NCBI GenBank assembly: GCA_965215855.1
Contig: CBDCER010000002.1
Span: 496,001 to 560,000 of the forward strand
Direction: 5' to 3'
DNA: 64,000 nt
From: J027 sp965215855
GTDB lineage: Bacteria; Chloroflexota; Anaerolineae; Aggregatilineales; J027
The notes beneath the pieces were generated by a model that did no database searches, was not told the DNA's origin, and was given only the letters and a program-made list of their open reading frames with translations. The translations under genes and the position numbers were made by a program. Positions 9,254 to 16,725 of the stretch are shown piece after piece; positions within the stretch are counted from its first letter, which is position 1; every line of letters begins with the position of its first letter.

Positions 9254-10372
9254 GTGCGTAAGCTCTTATTTTCGTTGTTAGTTGTTACATTTGCGTTTGG
9301 AGTGGCCGGTGTGACCCCGCGTATCCATGCTCAGGACGATGCCCTGGCGCTGGTATGTAGTGCGCCTGCGGATGGAGCAACTGTGGGTGTTGTTCCCAAT
9401 GCTTTAACACTCTGGTTCAACCAGGACGCCAGCGATGTGACGGTGGCGGTAAACGATGCTGATGGTGCAAGCGTGGCTGCTGGCGATGCTGAAATTGACG
9501 GCGCTGTTGTTACGGTCGCGTTGGATGGCGAGAGCCTGGCCGCTGAAGCAACCTATACCATTGATGTGACGGTGGGCGAAGACACCATTACCCGCACTTT
9601 CACGATTGGCGCGAATGCGCTGGCGCAAGGCGACGCCGAACTGGTGAATGATTGTCCAGAAGATATGGACATGGGCGAAGGCGACGAAGCCGCTGACGAG
9701 GGTGATGAGGCTGCTGCCGATGAAGGCGACGAAGCCGCTGCTGACGAAGGTGACGAGGCCGCCGCCGATGAAGGCGACGAAGCTGCTGCTGACGAGGGCG
9801 ATGAAGCCGCCGCCGATGAGGGCGACGAAGGTGGCGATGAGGCTGGTCAGGAAGGCCCCGCATTGGGTGAAGCCATTGACGGTTCTGCCGGTAGTGTCAA
9901 TTTCACTGTGCAACCTCCGGCGGAATATGCAGATGACACAATTGAGGGCTACTTCCTATTCCCCGTAACCGTCATGGCCGCTGACGATGACGCGATTGCC
10001 TCTTATGTCGATGATCCCGACGACGTGGAAGAATATGTCATTATCTTCACCAGCTTCACGGCTGAAGACTTGGGTGCTTTCAATCTGGAAGGCGATGTAG
10101 ACGGCCAGGCGATCATTGATGTACTCATCCGTGAAGACTCCAGCCCAGAGGGTGCAGCAGAGGCGACAGTTGCGGGTGCGCCGGCTTTGCGGGTCAACTT
10201 TGCCAATGAAGTTTCTGGCAAGAGTGGTGCATTCTATTTGGTAACGTTCGAGGATGAAGATGGCGCGGTCAACTATTTGCTGATCCAGGGTAGCGCCCCC
10301 ACCGACGAGTGGGAAGCCAATGCCGACAATTTCCAGGCTGTTGTTGACTCGATTGCACTCGTGGAAGAATAG
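9254..10372 (+). CDS. secreted CopC-like protein with acidic repeat linker
   Basis: The protein has 372 residues. The GTG start is chosen because GGAGGA at 9240-9245 lies 8 nt upstream; a classical signal peptide follows (KLLFSLLVVTFAFGVAG, cleavage near IHAQ). Residues ~30-125 resemble a CopC/Ig-like domain (opening SAPADGATV, with NALTLWF and the ending TRTFTIG). Residues ~140-195 are an acidic low-complexity block built from the 8-residue unit DEGDEAAA. The C-terminal ~170 residues are a second globular domain that I do not recognise. The CopC-like fold suggests an extracellular binding role, possibly for a metal, but the His/Met ligands of copper-binding CopC are not evident. A strong terminator follows. 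Confidence 0.82.
   Translation: MRKLLFSLLVVTFAFGVAGVTPRIHAQDDALALVCSAPADGATVGVVPNALTLWFNQDASDVTVAVNDADGASVAAGDAEIDGAVVTVALDGESLAAEATYTIDVTVGEDTITRTFTIGANALAQGDAELVNDCPEDMDMGEGDEAADEGDEAAADEGDEAAADEGDEAAADEGDEAAADEGDEAAADEGDEGGDEAGQEGPALGEAIDGSAGSVNFTVQPPAEYADDTIEGYFLFPVTVMAADDDAIASYVDDPDDVEEYVIIFTSFTAEDLGAFNLEGDVDGQAIIDVLIREDSSPEGAAEATVAGAPALRVNFANEVSGKSGAFYLVTFEDEDGAVNYLLIQGSAPTDEWEANADNFQAVVDSIALVEE
9678..9836 (+). repeat. 24-bp tandem repeat encoding DEGDEAAA
   Basis: Five near-perfect 24-bp units plus degenerate flanking units lie inside the CopC-like gene. Synonymous variation between units (GAC/GAT, GAG/GAA) shows that the peptide, not only the DNA, is kept. Such tracts often vary in copy number between strains and make an acidic, probably calcium- or cation-binding spacer. 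Confidence 0.8.
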
Positions 10373-10401
10373 ACCTCAGTTTTATCCCATAATACTAAAG
10401 G

Positions 10402-10430
10402 ACCGCCTCACACTGGGGCGGTTTTTTTGT
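10402..10430 (+). terminator. rho-independent terminator
   Basis: A 9-bp stem (10402-10410 / 10414-10422, one G-T pair) with a 3-nt loop is followed by seven T. It ends the CopC-like gene. Confidence 0.9.
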
Positions 10431-10485
10431 TTGACGATGGTTAATGGTGAGAAAGGTGCGGCCCGTCCACGTCTACCCAAATAAC

Positions 10486-10519
10486 AAAAACCCCACTGTG
10501 GTCAATCAGTGAGGTTTTT
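10486..10519. terminator. bidirectional terminator
   Basis: Arms 10486-10498 and 10507-10519 pair with one mismatch. The outer part is A5 / T5, so it works on either strand; it most likely ends the minus-strand gene 10590-10808. Confidence 0.75.
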
Positions 10520-10589
10520 GCTCGGAGTGTTGCCAGGCTTGAATTTCTGTACCTGAGCCTGCTATCTTCAACCAGGGTTTGTGTATAAC

Positions 10590-10808
10590 TCACGCCGACT
10601 TTGTCTTTTTCTGCGCTACAGCTTCCTGCTTGGCTTCAGCTTTGGTCAGCAACACGGGTGGCTTCGGTTGCCGGGCACGGAGTTCGTCCTCGCGCTTGCT
10701 CTGCCAACGGTCAATCAGAAATCCTAATGTGACCAGAACCAAAACCGGAATACCAATCCTCAACACGAATATTGCTGCTACACTCAGGGCTGCCATAATA
10801 TCTTCCAT
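10590..10808 (-). CDS. small single-pass membrane protein
   Basis: The 72-residue protein has one hydrophobic helix (about residues 6-32) followed by a basic and polar tail ending in Lys-rich sequence. A good Shine-Dalgarno (AAGGAGAA) precedes the ATG by 5 nt, and a terminator lies after the stop, so I take it as a real gene. I do not recognise a family. It is transcribed away from the NarL-type kinase gene and shares the intergenic region holding the palindrome at 10893-10910. Confidence 0.65.
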   Translation of the reverse strand: MEDIMAALSVAAIFVLRIGIPVLVLVTLGFLIDRWQSKREDELRARQPKPPVLLTKAEAKQEAVAQKKTKSA

Positions 10809-10892
10809 TTCACTTCTCCTTCATGCTTGAAGGCTAATTTGTTGTTTGTTTCTAAGATATATCTTCATCCCAAAACCGTAAATCAGGTCTTC

Positions 10893-10910
10893 CCCCATAG
10901 TCGTATGGGG
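10893..10910. promoter_or_regulatory. palindrome in divergent intergenic region
   Basis: CCCCATA-GTCG-TATGGGG is a perfect 7-bp inverted repeat with a 4-nt spacer, between the divergent small membrane protein gene and the NarL-type kinase gene. It could be an operator or an RNA hairpin. Short repeated words (CCGATAT at about 10924 and 10943) and TATAAT (10946-10951) follow, without a clear -35. Confidence 0.4.
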
Positions 10911-11006
10911 TGTTTACCCTATACCGATATTGGTGGTTACCCCGATATAATATATATATGGCAGAGGGGAAAATTAAATGGGGCGACTACATAAAAGAGG
11001 ACACGT

Positions 11007-12587
11007 ATGCCCGACAATTTTTGGAACGAAGCCATCGTCATTATATTCTTTGTTTATGGATTGGCTTTCTATACCCTGGGGCTGGCACTGCTGGTCGAGT
11101 CCGGTCGGGCTTCTGAATTGGGCTTTGCACGCTCTATGCGAATCCTGGCGGGCTTTGGCCTGTTACATGGCAGTCACGAGTGGATAGACATGCTCGAACG
11201 TGCCCAGCAATTATACTACAACACCGAATTGCCGGAATGGCTCCTCTGGCTGCGACTGGCGATCCTCATCACATCCTTCCTGGCATTGATGGCTTTTGGC
11301 GAACACCTGCTTTCTCGTGAAGGAATACGACAATCCAACTGGACTATTACCCTGCTGGCCGCAGGAATATATGCGGTTTCTTGCATAGCGGTCAAAATCG
11401 TCTACGACCTCAGCAATCATTATTGGCTGGATGCAATTGATGTGTTATCTCGCTATATTATCGGCATTCCAGGTGCGCTTCTGGCTTGTTTTGCACTCTG
11501 GCGGCAACGGACGATCTTCCGCGAACGGGGTATGGATCGTTTTGTGCGCGATTTAACCATTGCCGCTATTGCCTTTGCGCTTTACGGTGTCGTCGGTCAG
11601 GTTTTTCCAAAAGAAAGCGAAGTATTCCCTTCGAATATCGTCAATGCTGGCCTCTTTCAAGAGTACACGGGCTTTCCTATTCAATTGCTACGGGCGGCGG
11701 TTGCAACTGTCGTCGCTATCTCCATGATTCGGGTACTTCGCGCATTGGAAATCGAGAACCAACAACGGCTGAAAGCTGCCGAACGTGCCCAGATCGAAAC
11801 CGAACAACGCAGCCGCGATGAACTTGCTCGTCTGAATACTGAACTTCAGGCTGCCAATGACGAAACATCACGTTTGCTTCGTGAAGTGCGACGACGGGAC
11901 GCGCTGCGTGGCGAACTGTTACAACGCATTACTGCCGCTCAAGAAGCCGAACGCAAACGCATTGCTCGTGAATTGCATGATGGAACTGGTCAGACACTCA
12001 CGGGACTGGCACTGGGCTTGCGGGGCCTGACCCAACGAGATAGCAGTAATTCCGAGCACATTTTGCCGCACCTATCCAGTATGCAAAGTATGGCAACCGA
12101 AGCATTGGGCGAACTCCGCATTCTCATCAACGACCTGCGCCCGCCTCAACTGGATGATATGGGGCTGGCGGTGGCGTTGCGCTGGATGGCAGAACGCTTC
12201 AACGAGCGCGGCAATCTTGAAGTCCGTTTCGAAATCTGTGGCGACGTTGTTCCATTGCCTTCTGAAGTCGAGACAACACTGTTCCGTATCGCACAGGAAG
12301 CCCTGACGAATACCTTCAAACATGCACAGGCTCAACACGTCCACCTGATACTTGATTACCGGTCCGGTTTGACTGTAACAATTCAGGATGACGGCATCGG
12401 TTTTGATGTGGATACAGCATTGGAGCCAGGAAGCCTGCGTACAGCATGGGGATTGATCGGAATGCAGGAGCGTGTCAATCTAATCAGTGCTGAACTGACA
12501 CTCGAATCTGTACCTAGAGAAGGCACGCGACTGTCAGTACACTTGAACGATGTGTCCGGTACAACCGGGATAGAAGATGCCATATGA
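11007..12587 (+). CDS. NarL-family membrane sensor histidine kinase
   Basis: The protein has 526 residues. The first ~250 form about seven hydrophobic helices, a multi-pass sensor module with no large loop domain. A coiled coil (~250-310) leads to a HisKA_3 dimerisation domain with the H-box ERKRIARELHDGTGQ and then a compact HATPase domain (N-box EALTNTFKHA; G1 DDGIGF; ending GLIGMQERV). This is the layout of NarX/DegS/LiaS-class kinases. The stop overlaps the start of the LuxR-type regulator by 4 bp (ATGA), so the two are a cognate pair. They sit directly upstream of the 17-haem cytochrome operon and may control it. Confidence 0.93.
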   Translation: MPDNFWNEAIVIIFFVYGLAFYTLGLALLVESGRASELGFARSMRILAGFGLLHGSHEWIDMLERAQQLYYNTELPEWLLWLRLAILITSFLALMAFGEHLLSREGIRQSNWTITLLAAGIYAVSCIAVKIVYDLSNHYWLDAIDVLSRYIIGIPGALLACFALWRQRTIFRERGMDRFVRDLTIAAIAFALYGVVGQVFPKESEVFPSNIVNAGLFQEYTGFPIQLLRAAVATVVAISMIRVLRALEIENQQRLKAAERAQIETEQRSRDELARLNTELQAANDETSRLLREVRRRDALRGELLQRITAAQEAERKRIARELHDGTGQTLTGLALGLRGLTQRDSSNSEHILPHLSSMQSMATEALGELRILINDLRPPQLDDMGLAVALRWMAERFNERGNLEVRFEICGDVVPLPSEVETTLFRIAQEALTNTFKHAQAQHVHLILDYRSGLTVTIQDDGIGFDVDTALEPGSLRTAWGLIGMQERVNLISAELTLESVPREGTRLSVHLNDVSGTTGIEDAI

Positions 12588-13240
12588 CAATAAAAGTATT
12601 GATCGTTGACGATCACGCCGTCGTCCGTGCCGGAATTCGGATGTTGTTGGAAAGCGACTCGGACATTGAAATTGTCGGTGAAGGTGAGACTGGCCTTGAG
12701 GCAGTTCAATTGGCTCAAAAGCTACGACCGGACGTGATCGTGATGGATGTCACCATGCCGCAAATGGATGGCGTAGCGGCTACCCAAAAGATCAAGGCTA
12801 TTATGCCTGATGTGGCCGTGTTGACTCTGACGATTCACGAAGGCCAGGACTATTTCTTTCAGATGCTCCAGGCCGGGGCTTCGGGTTATGTGCCCAAACG
12901 GGCTGCCCCTGACGATCTTTTGCGGGCCATCAAAACAGTGGCCGAGGGCAATGTGTTCCTGGAGCCTTCCATCGCCAAGAACCTTGTCACCGACTATCTG
13001 CACCGGGTCTCAGAAGGAACCGAGCAAGATAGTTATGATGGCCTGACCGAACGCGAACGCGAAGTTTTGACACATATTGCTGAAGACGAAACTAATCTAG
13101 AGATTGCTGGCGAACTTGGCATTTCCTTCAAAACGGTTGAACGCCACCGCGAAAACATTATGCGAAAACTCAACCTGCACACCCGCACCGAACTCGTGAA
13201 ATATGCCATCCGCAAAGGACTGATCTCATTAGATGATTGA
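12584..13240 (+). CDS. NarL/FixJ-family response regulator
   Basis: The protein has 218 residues. The receiver (1-120) has D9/D10, phospho-acceptor D55 in IVMDVTMP, and the conserved Lys in VPKRAA. A LuxR-type helix-turn-helix occupies about residues 150-212 (LTEREREVL ... ISFKTVERHRENIMRKL). It is translationally coupled to the membrane kinase before it. Its most obvious possible target is the cytochrome operon starting 255 bp downstream, though the palindrome found there is of CRP/FNR rather than NarL type. Confidence 0.94.
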   Translation: MTIKVLIVDDHAVVRAGIRMLLESDSDIEIVGEGETGLEAVQLAQKLRPDVIVMDVTMPQMDGVAATQKIKAIMPDVAVLTLTIHEGQDYFFQMLQAGASGYVPKRAAPDDLLRAIKTVAEGNVFLEPSIAKNLVTDYLHRVSEGTEQDSYDGLTEREREVLTHIAEDETNLEIAGELGISFKTVERHRENIMRKLNLHTRTELVKYAIRKGLISLDD

Positions 13241-13277
13241 TCGTCGAACCATAATAAATGATTCAGGACCATAATAA

Positions 13278-13291
13278 GTGATGTTCGTCAC
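13278..13291. promoter_or_regulatory. CRP/FNR-type site GTGA-N6-TCAC
   Basis: GTGATGTTCGTCAC has the exact half-sites and spacing of a CRP/FNR-family operator. Its centre (13284.5) is about 61-65 bp before the transcription start predicted from the promoter at 13315-13342, close to the class I activator position. A 15-bp direct repeat (ACCATAATAARTGAT at 13248 and 13268) overlaps its left half. Confidence 0.6.
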
Positions 13292-13314
13292 ACAGTTTCA
13301 GTGACGATGCCAGC

Positions 13315-13342
13315 TTGATTGCAGACTTTATGGCGTTACAAT
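13315..13342 (+). promoter_or_regulatory. promoter of the 17-haem cytochrome operon
   Basis: TTGATT (13315-13320) and TACAAT (13337-13342) with 16 bp spacing resemble a sigma-70 promoter. The leader to the ATG at 13496 is ~150 nt and includes a short hairpin, ATCATC-GTT-GATGAT, at 13373-13387. Confidence 0.5.
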
Positions 13343-13495
13343 GAGAGAAAAGAGGTGCTTTCCTGATAATCCATCATCGTTGATGATACCGATTTGAGTG
13401 GGCTTTTCAGAGTATTTATCCGAACCAGGGGTGCTGCTCATCGCCGCTTCCATCAACGCATCAAGCTGTCTCCCCTTTTTATATAAGGCAGCACA

Positions 13496-15910
13496 ATGCA
13501 CACTAGACGATGGTCTTTTCCGAAACTACTGGCTTGGCTGGTGATAGGATGCGGTTTAGCATTGGTTCTGTTGAGCCAACAGTATCTTATGACCCAGGCA
13601 CAGGGTGACAACGTCGCCGACTATGTGGGGGCACGCAGATGCAGCTCGTGTCACCGCGAATTGGCACGTGCCCATGCCGAAACACGTCATTCACTGGCTT
13701 TACATGAAGCTGAGGAAGACAGTGTTACACTACTGGCTGATTTCGGCCAGGATAGTGAATTCCGTCTGGTTCTGTTTCCTGATGAAATGGAACCCCGTCC
13801 CGTCCAACGTGAAGACATCGCTTTTGTCATGGGGTCAGGTCGCCATGTTCAGCGGTTTGTATATGAACTGGACCGCGATGAATATGCAGTGTTACCAATA
13901 CAGTGGAATACAGTTGAACAGACCTGGGAACCATTTATATTGGCTGAGAACTGGCCCGACCCCGCCTACGACTTCACCCAGAATTGCGCGGGTTGCCACA
14001 CGACTGGCCTCAATGTATCGCTTGGTCGCTGGGAAGATGATGGCGTTCAATGCGAAGCCTGTCATGGCCCAGCAAGCCTTCATCGCGAGGCGGCTAGAGA
14101 GGCAGGCACCAGCCCCAGTGACCGTGAACTAGACGAAATCCGAGCCACAATTTCCAACACGGCTGATGCTCAGGTTTGTGGTCAATGTCATAGCCGAGGT
14201 ATGGGAGATGATTATCCTTATCCATACGGCTATGAACCAGGTATGGATCTTGTTGAGGACTTCACCCTATCCCCAACGAATGACAACGCCCACTGGTGGG
14301 CATCTGGTCATGCCCGGCAAACCAATATGCAATTCAATGAATGGTTCAACTCAGCCCATGCCCGGGCGCTAACCAGTGTACAAAACAGCGAACACGCTGA
14401 AGAGACCTGCCTCCAATGCCACAGCACCGATTATCGCGCCAATCAGGCACTTCTAGCAGCGTTTGAGGCTGGCGAGCGCGAAGGTGATCCGCCGGAAGCT
14501 ATTACAGTCGAAAACGCCAGCTTCGGGATCACTTGTGCAACTTGTCACAGCCCACATCAAGCCAACAATACTGACTTTTTCCTGGTCACCGAACCCTACG
14601 CACTCTGTGTGGAGTGCCACAGTAATGGAGACTACGCTGGCATTCATCATCCTACGCAAGAAATGGTCGAAGGTCTGCCATTGATTGAGGGTATCGACAG
14701 TATAACCACAGCCCATTCAGAGGCTGAAGATGGCCCAGATTGCCTAACCTGCCACATGATGCAAGTACCTGTCGGCAACGAGGCACGCACCAGCCATTCC
14801 TTCACGCCTGTCATGCCCGATCTGGCGGAAGAAGGGCAAACTGAAGTCTGCGCCAGTTGCCATACCGATCTAACCAATGGCTACAGTGTGCAGTTCATCG
14901 CTGATACGCAGGAAAGAACGACGGAGCGATTGGCATTGGCTCACGCCACCCTGGAAACGGTTACTGCACCCGAACCCTGGATTCTGGATACGCTGGCCTT
15001 TGTAGAAGGTGACAGCAGCCTAGGCTTGCATAACTATCCCTACACAACGGCATTGCTGGACCGTGTTGAAGTCGAATTGGGCATCGTTGACGGCTCAATC
15101 GGTGCAATTTTCGAACCCATGCCTGCCATTCCCCCTGAAGAATGTGCCGAGTGTCACCAGGAAGAATACCGGCTCTGGCAATCATCGTATCACGCCACTG
15201 CCTCTCAAAACGACAACTTCCTAGAAGTCTTCGCCAGCAACAACAGCCCCGGTTATTGTCGGCGCTGTCACGGCTCCGGCTACGATCCCGAAACACAGAC
15301 AGCACAATTTGAAGGCGTAGTGTGCAGCAGTTGTCACACCACCGTTCGTGATGGCGAACATCCGCCCGGCCCCATCTCGGTTGCCGACGATGCGCGGGTC
15401 TGTGCTGTCTGTCACAGTGGCGCTCATGCCCCCACCTATGATGAATGGTTGGCAAGTGACCACGCCACCTCCAATGTAGACTGCGTGGATTGTCATACTT
15501 CCCATACCAACGGCCTTAAGAAAGCAGATGTAAATGAAACCTGCGGTGATTGCCATGCTGAAGCGGTGGTGGATGATGTCCATATGGGCGAAGATCTAAT
15601 CTGCACCAACTGTCACATGACGCCTGCCACCAATGGCAACGAACATGTAACCAGCCACACGCGTCACACGCTCGATATTGATCCAGGCACCTGTGCCGAA
15701 TGTCATGGCAACACCCACATTCTTTCCGTGCGGGAAACCCGCATGACCGACGAAGAACGCTCTCAGGTCGAAATACTGGAAGAAGAAGTTGCGACACTGG
15801 AAGAAACCGCTGATGAAAACCTGACTTCCGGCATCGTGGGCGGCGCATTGGGCGCACTGCTGATGGTCGGCCTCCTGTTTATTGTATTTCGTCTGGGAAG
15901 GCTCCGATGA
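13496..15910 (+). CDS. 17-haem membrane-anchored cytochrome c (fused nona- and octahaem modules)
   Basis: The protein has 804 residues and 17 CxxCH motifs. An N-terminal hydrophobic segment (~13-33) exports and possibly anchors it; a second helix lies at ~778-799 near the C-terminus. Haems 1-9 (CSSCH, CAGCH, CEACH, CGQCH, CLQCH, CATCH, CVECH, CLTCH, CASCH) form a module shared with the proteins at 44063, 53891 and 51238, resembling cytochrome c-554-type multihaem folds. Haems 10-17 form a second module found only here. The next genes encode an Fe-S subunit and NrfD, so the complex resembles the MHC/FeS/NrfD layout of Qrc or alternative complex III, moving electrons between the quinone pool and an external partner. 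The direction is unknown. The stretch 13627-14142 is nearly identical to 44191-44706. Confidence 0.93.
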   Translation: MHTRRWSFPKLLAWLVIGCGLALVLLSQQYLMTQAQGDNVADYVGARRCSSCHRELARAHAETRHSLALHEAEEDSVTLLADFGQDSEFRLVLFPDEMEPRPVQREDIAFVMGSGRHVQRFVYELDRDEYAVLPIQWNTVEQTWEPFILAENWPDPAYDFTQNCAGCHTTGLNVSLGRWEDDGVQCEACHGPASLHREAAREAGTSPSDRELDEIRATISNTADAQVCGQCHSRGMGDDYPYPYGYEPGMDLVEDFTLSPTNDNAHWWASGHARQTNMQFNEWFNSAHARALTSVQNSEHAEETCLQCHSTDYRANQALLAAFEAGEREGDPPEAITVENASFGITCATCHSPHQANNTDFFLVTEPYALCVECHSNGDYAGIHHPTQEMVEGLPLIEGIDSITTAHSEAEDGPDCLTCHMMQVPVGNEARTSHSFTPVMPDLAEEGQTEVCASCHTDLTNGYSVQFIADTQERTTERLALAHATLETVTAPEPWILDTLAFVEGDSSLGLHNYPYTTALLDRVEVELGIVDGSIGAIFEPMPAIPPEECAECHQEEYRLWQSSYHATASQNDNFLEVFASNNSPGYCRRCHGSGYDPETQTAQFEGVVCSSCHTTVRDGEHPPGPISVADDARVCAVCHSGAHAPTYDEWLASDHATSNVDCVDCHTSHTNGLKKADVNETCGDCHAEAVVDDVHMGEDLICTNCHMTPATNGNEHVTSHTRHTLDIDPGTCAECHGNTHILSVRETRMTDEERSQVEILEEEVATLEETADENLTSGIVGGALGALLMVGLLFIVFRLGRLR
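13627..14142 (+). repeat. 516-bp tract duplicated at 44191-44706
   Basis: It aligns without gaps (offset 30564) to the cytochrome gene at 44084. I count five mismatches, about 99% identity, while sequence on both sides diverges sharply. It encodes haem motifs 1-3 of both proteins. Confidence 0.95.
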
Positions 15911-16713
15911 GCGACAATCCTGAAACTCCGTATACCCGTGAAATGACACGCCGCGAGTTCGTCCAACTGGCACTGGCGCTGGGTGTGGGCCTGGTGGGGG
16001 CCGAACGCCTCTGGAACTGGTTCGTTGCCCACCGTGATCCCCTGGCCGAAGCGGCGCACAATGCCAACGGCAACGGTGGCCCTCATTGGGTAATGGTCAT
16101 CGACCTGGAGGCCTGTATCGGTTGTGAACGGTGTGTGTATGCGTGTCAAGCCACCAATGATACAAAATCCGGCCACCTGTGGAACATCGTCCTACATGAT
16201 GAAGACACCTTCGACAAACCGGTGTTTATCCCCCGCCCCTGTATGCACTGCGAACACGCACCCTGCATCGAGGTCTGTCCAGTGGGCGCAACCTATCACC
16301 GCGACGACGGTTTGGTAGTCATGAATTATGATCGCTGCATCGGTTGTCGCTATTGCATGGTCGCCTGCCCTTATGGATCGCGGGTCTTTAACTGGGAGAA
16401 AAACACCGATGACAATCCCCAAGTTCCGGTCTGGGGAGAACCCGAAGTCGAACGACGTCCGCGCGGTGTCGTTGAGAAATGCACGTTCTGTATCCATCGT
16501 CTGGATGCCGCCGAGGAGCGTGGGTTGCGGCCCGGCTATGATCGAGCGGCCACACCCGCCTGTTGTGTCATTTGCCCAACCGAGGCGCGGGTCTTCGGCG
16601 ATTTTCGAGACTTGGAAAGCCCGGCTGCTCAATCTCTCAAAGGGCGACAGGCCATTGTCCTCCGCAGCGACCTGGGTACACATCCCCGTGTCTTTTATCT
16701 GTTGCCAACATAA
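15907..16713 (+). CDS. four-cluster ferredoxin subunit (HybA/NrfC/DmsB-like) with Tat-type leader
   Basis: The 268-residue protein starts with TRREFVQLALALGVG, which resembles a twin-arginine leader, so it probably sits on the outer face of the membrane. Four Cys clusters follow from about residue 69: CIGCERCVYAC, CMHCEHAPCIEVCP, CIGCRYCMVACP, and a split CTFC...CCVICP, enough for four [4Fe-4S] centres. It would relay electrons between the NrfD quinone subunit and the 17-haem cytochrome. It overlaps the cytochrome gene by 4 bp (ATGA) and is followed 12 bp later by the NrfD gene. Confidence 0.94.
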   Translation: MSDNPETPYTREMTRREFVQLALALGVGLVGAERLWNWFVAHRDPLAEAAHNANGNGGPHWVMVIDLEACIGCERCVYACQATNDTKSGHLWNIVLHDEDTFDKPVFIPRPCMHCEHAPCIEVCPVGATYHRDDGLVVMNYDRCIGCRYCMVACPYGSRVFNWEKNTDDNPQVPVWGEPEVERRPRGVVEKCTFCIHRLDAAEERGLRPGYDRAATPACCVICPTEARVFGDFRDLESPAAQSLKGRQAIVLRSDLGTHPRVFYLLPT

Positions 16714-16725
16714 CAGGGGGAATCG

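Noticed and set aside
9678..9836. Tandem repeats as a CRISPR array
   Set aside because: Units are contiguous, 24 bp, in frame, and encode an acidic peptide; there are no spacers.
13605..14132. Second plus-strand frame inside the 17-haem gene, also found at 44157-44696
   Set aside because: Its two copies are similar only because the DNA tract is duplicated; the haem-coding frame explains the conservation.
15516..16176. Minus-strand frames across the end of the 17-haem gene and the FeS gene
   Set aside because: They are antisense to two haem/Fe-S coding genes and carry no start signal.
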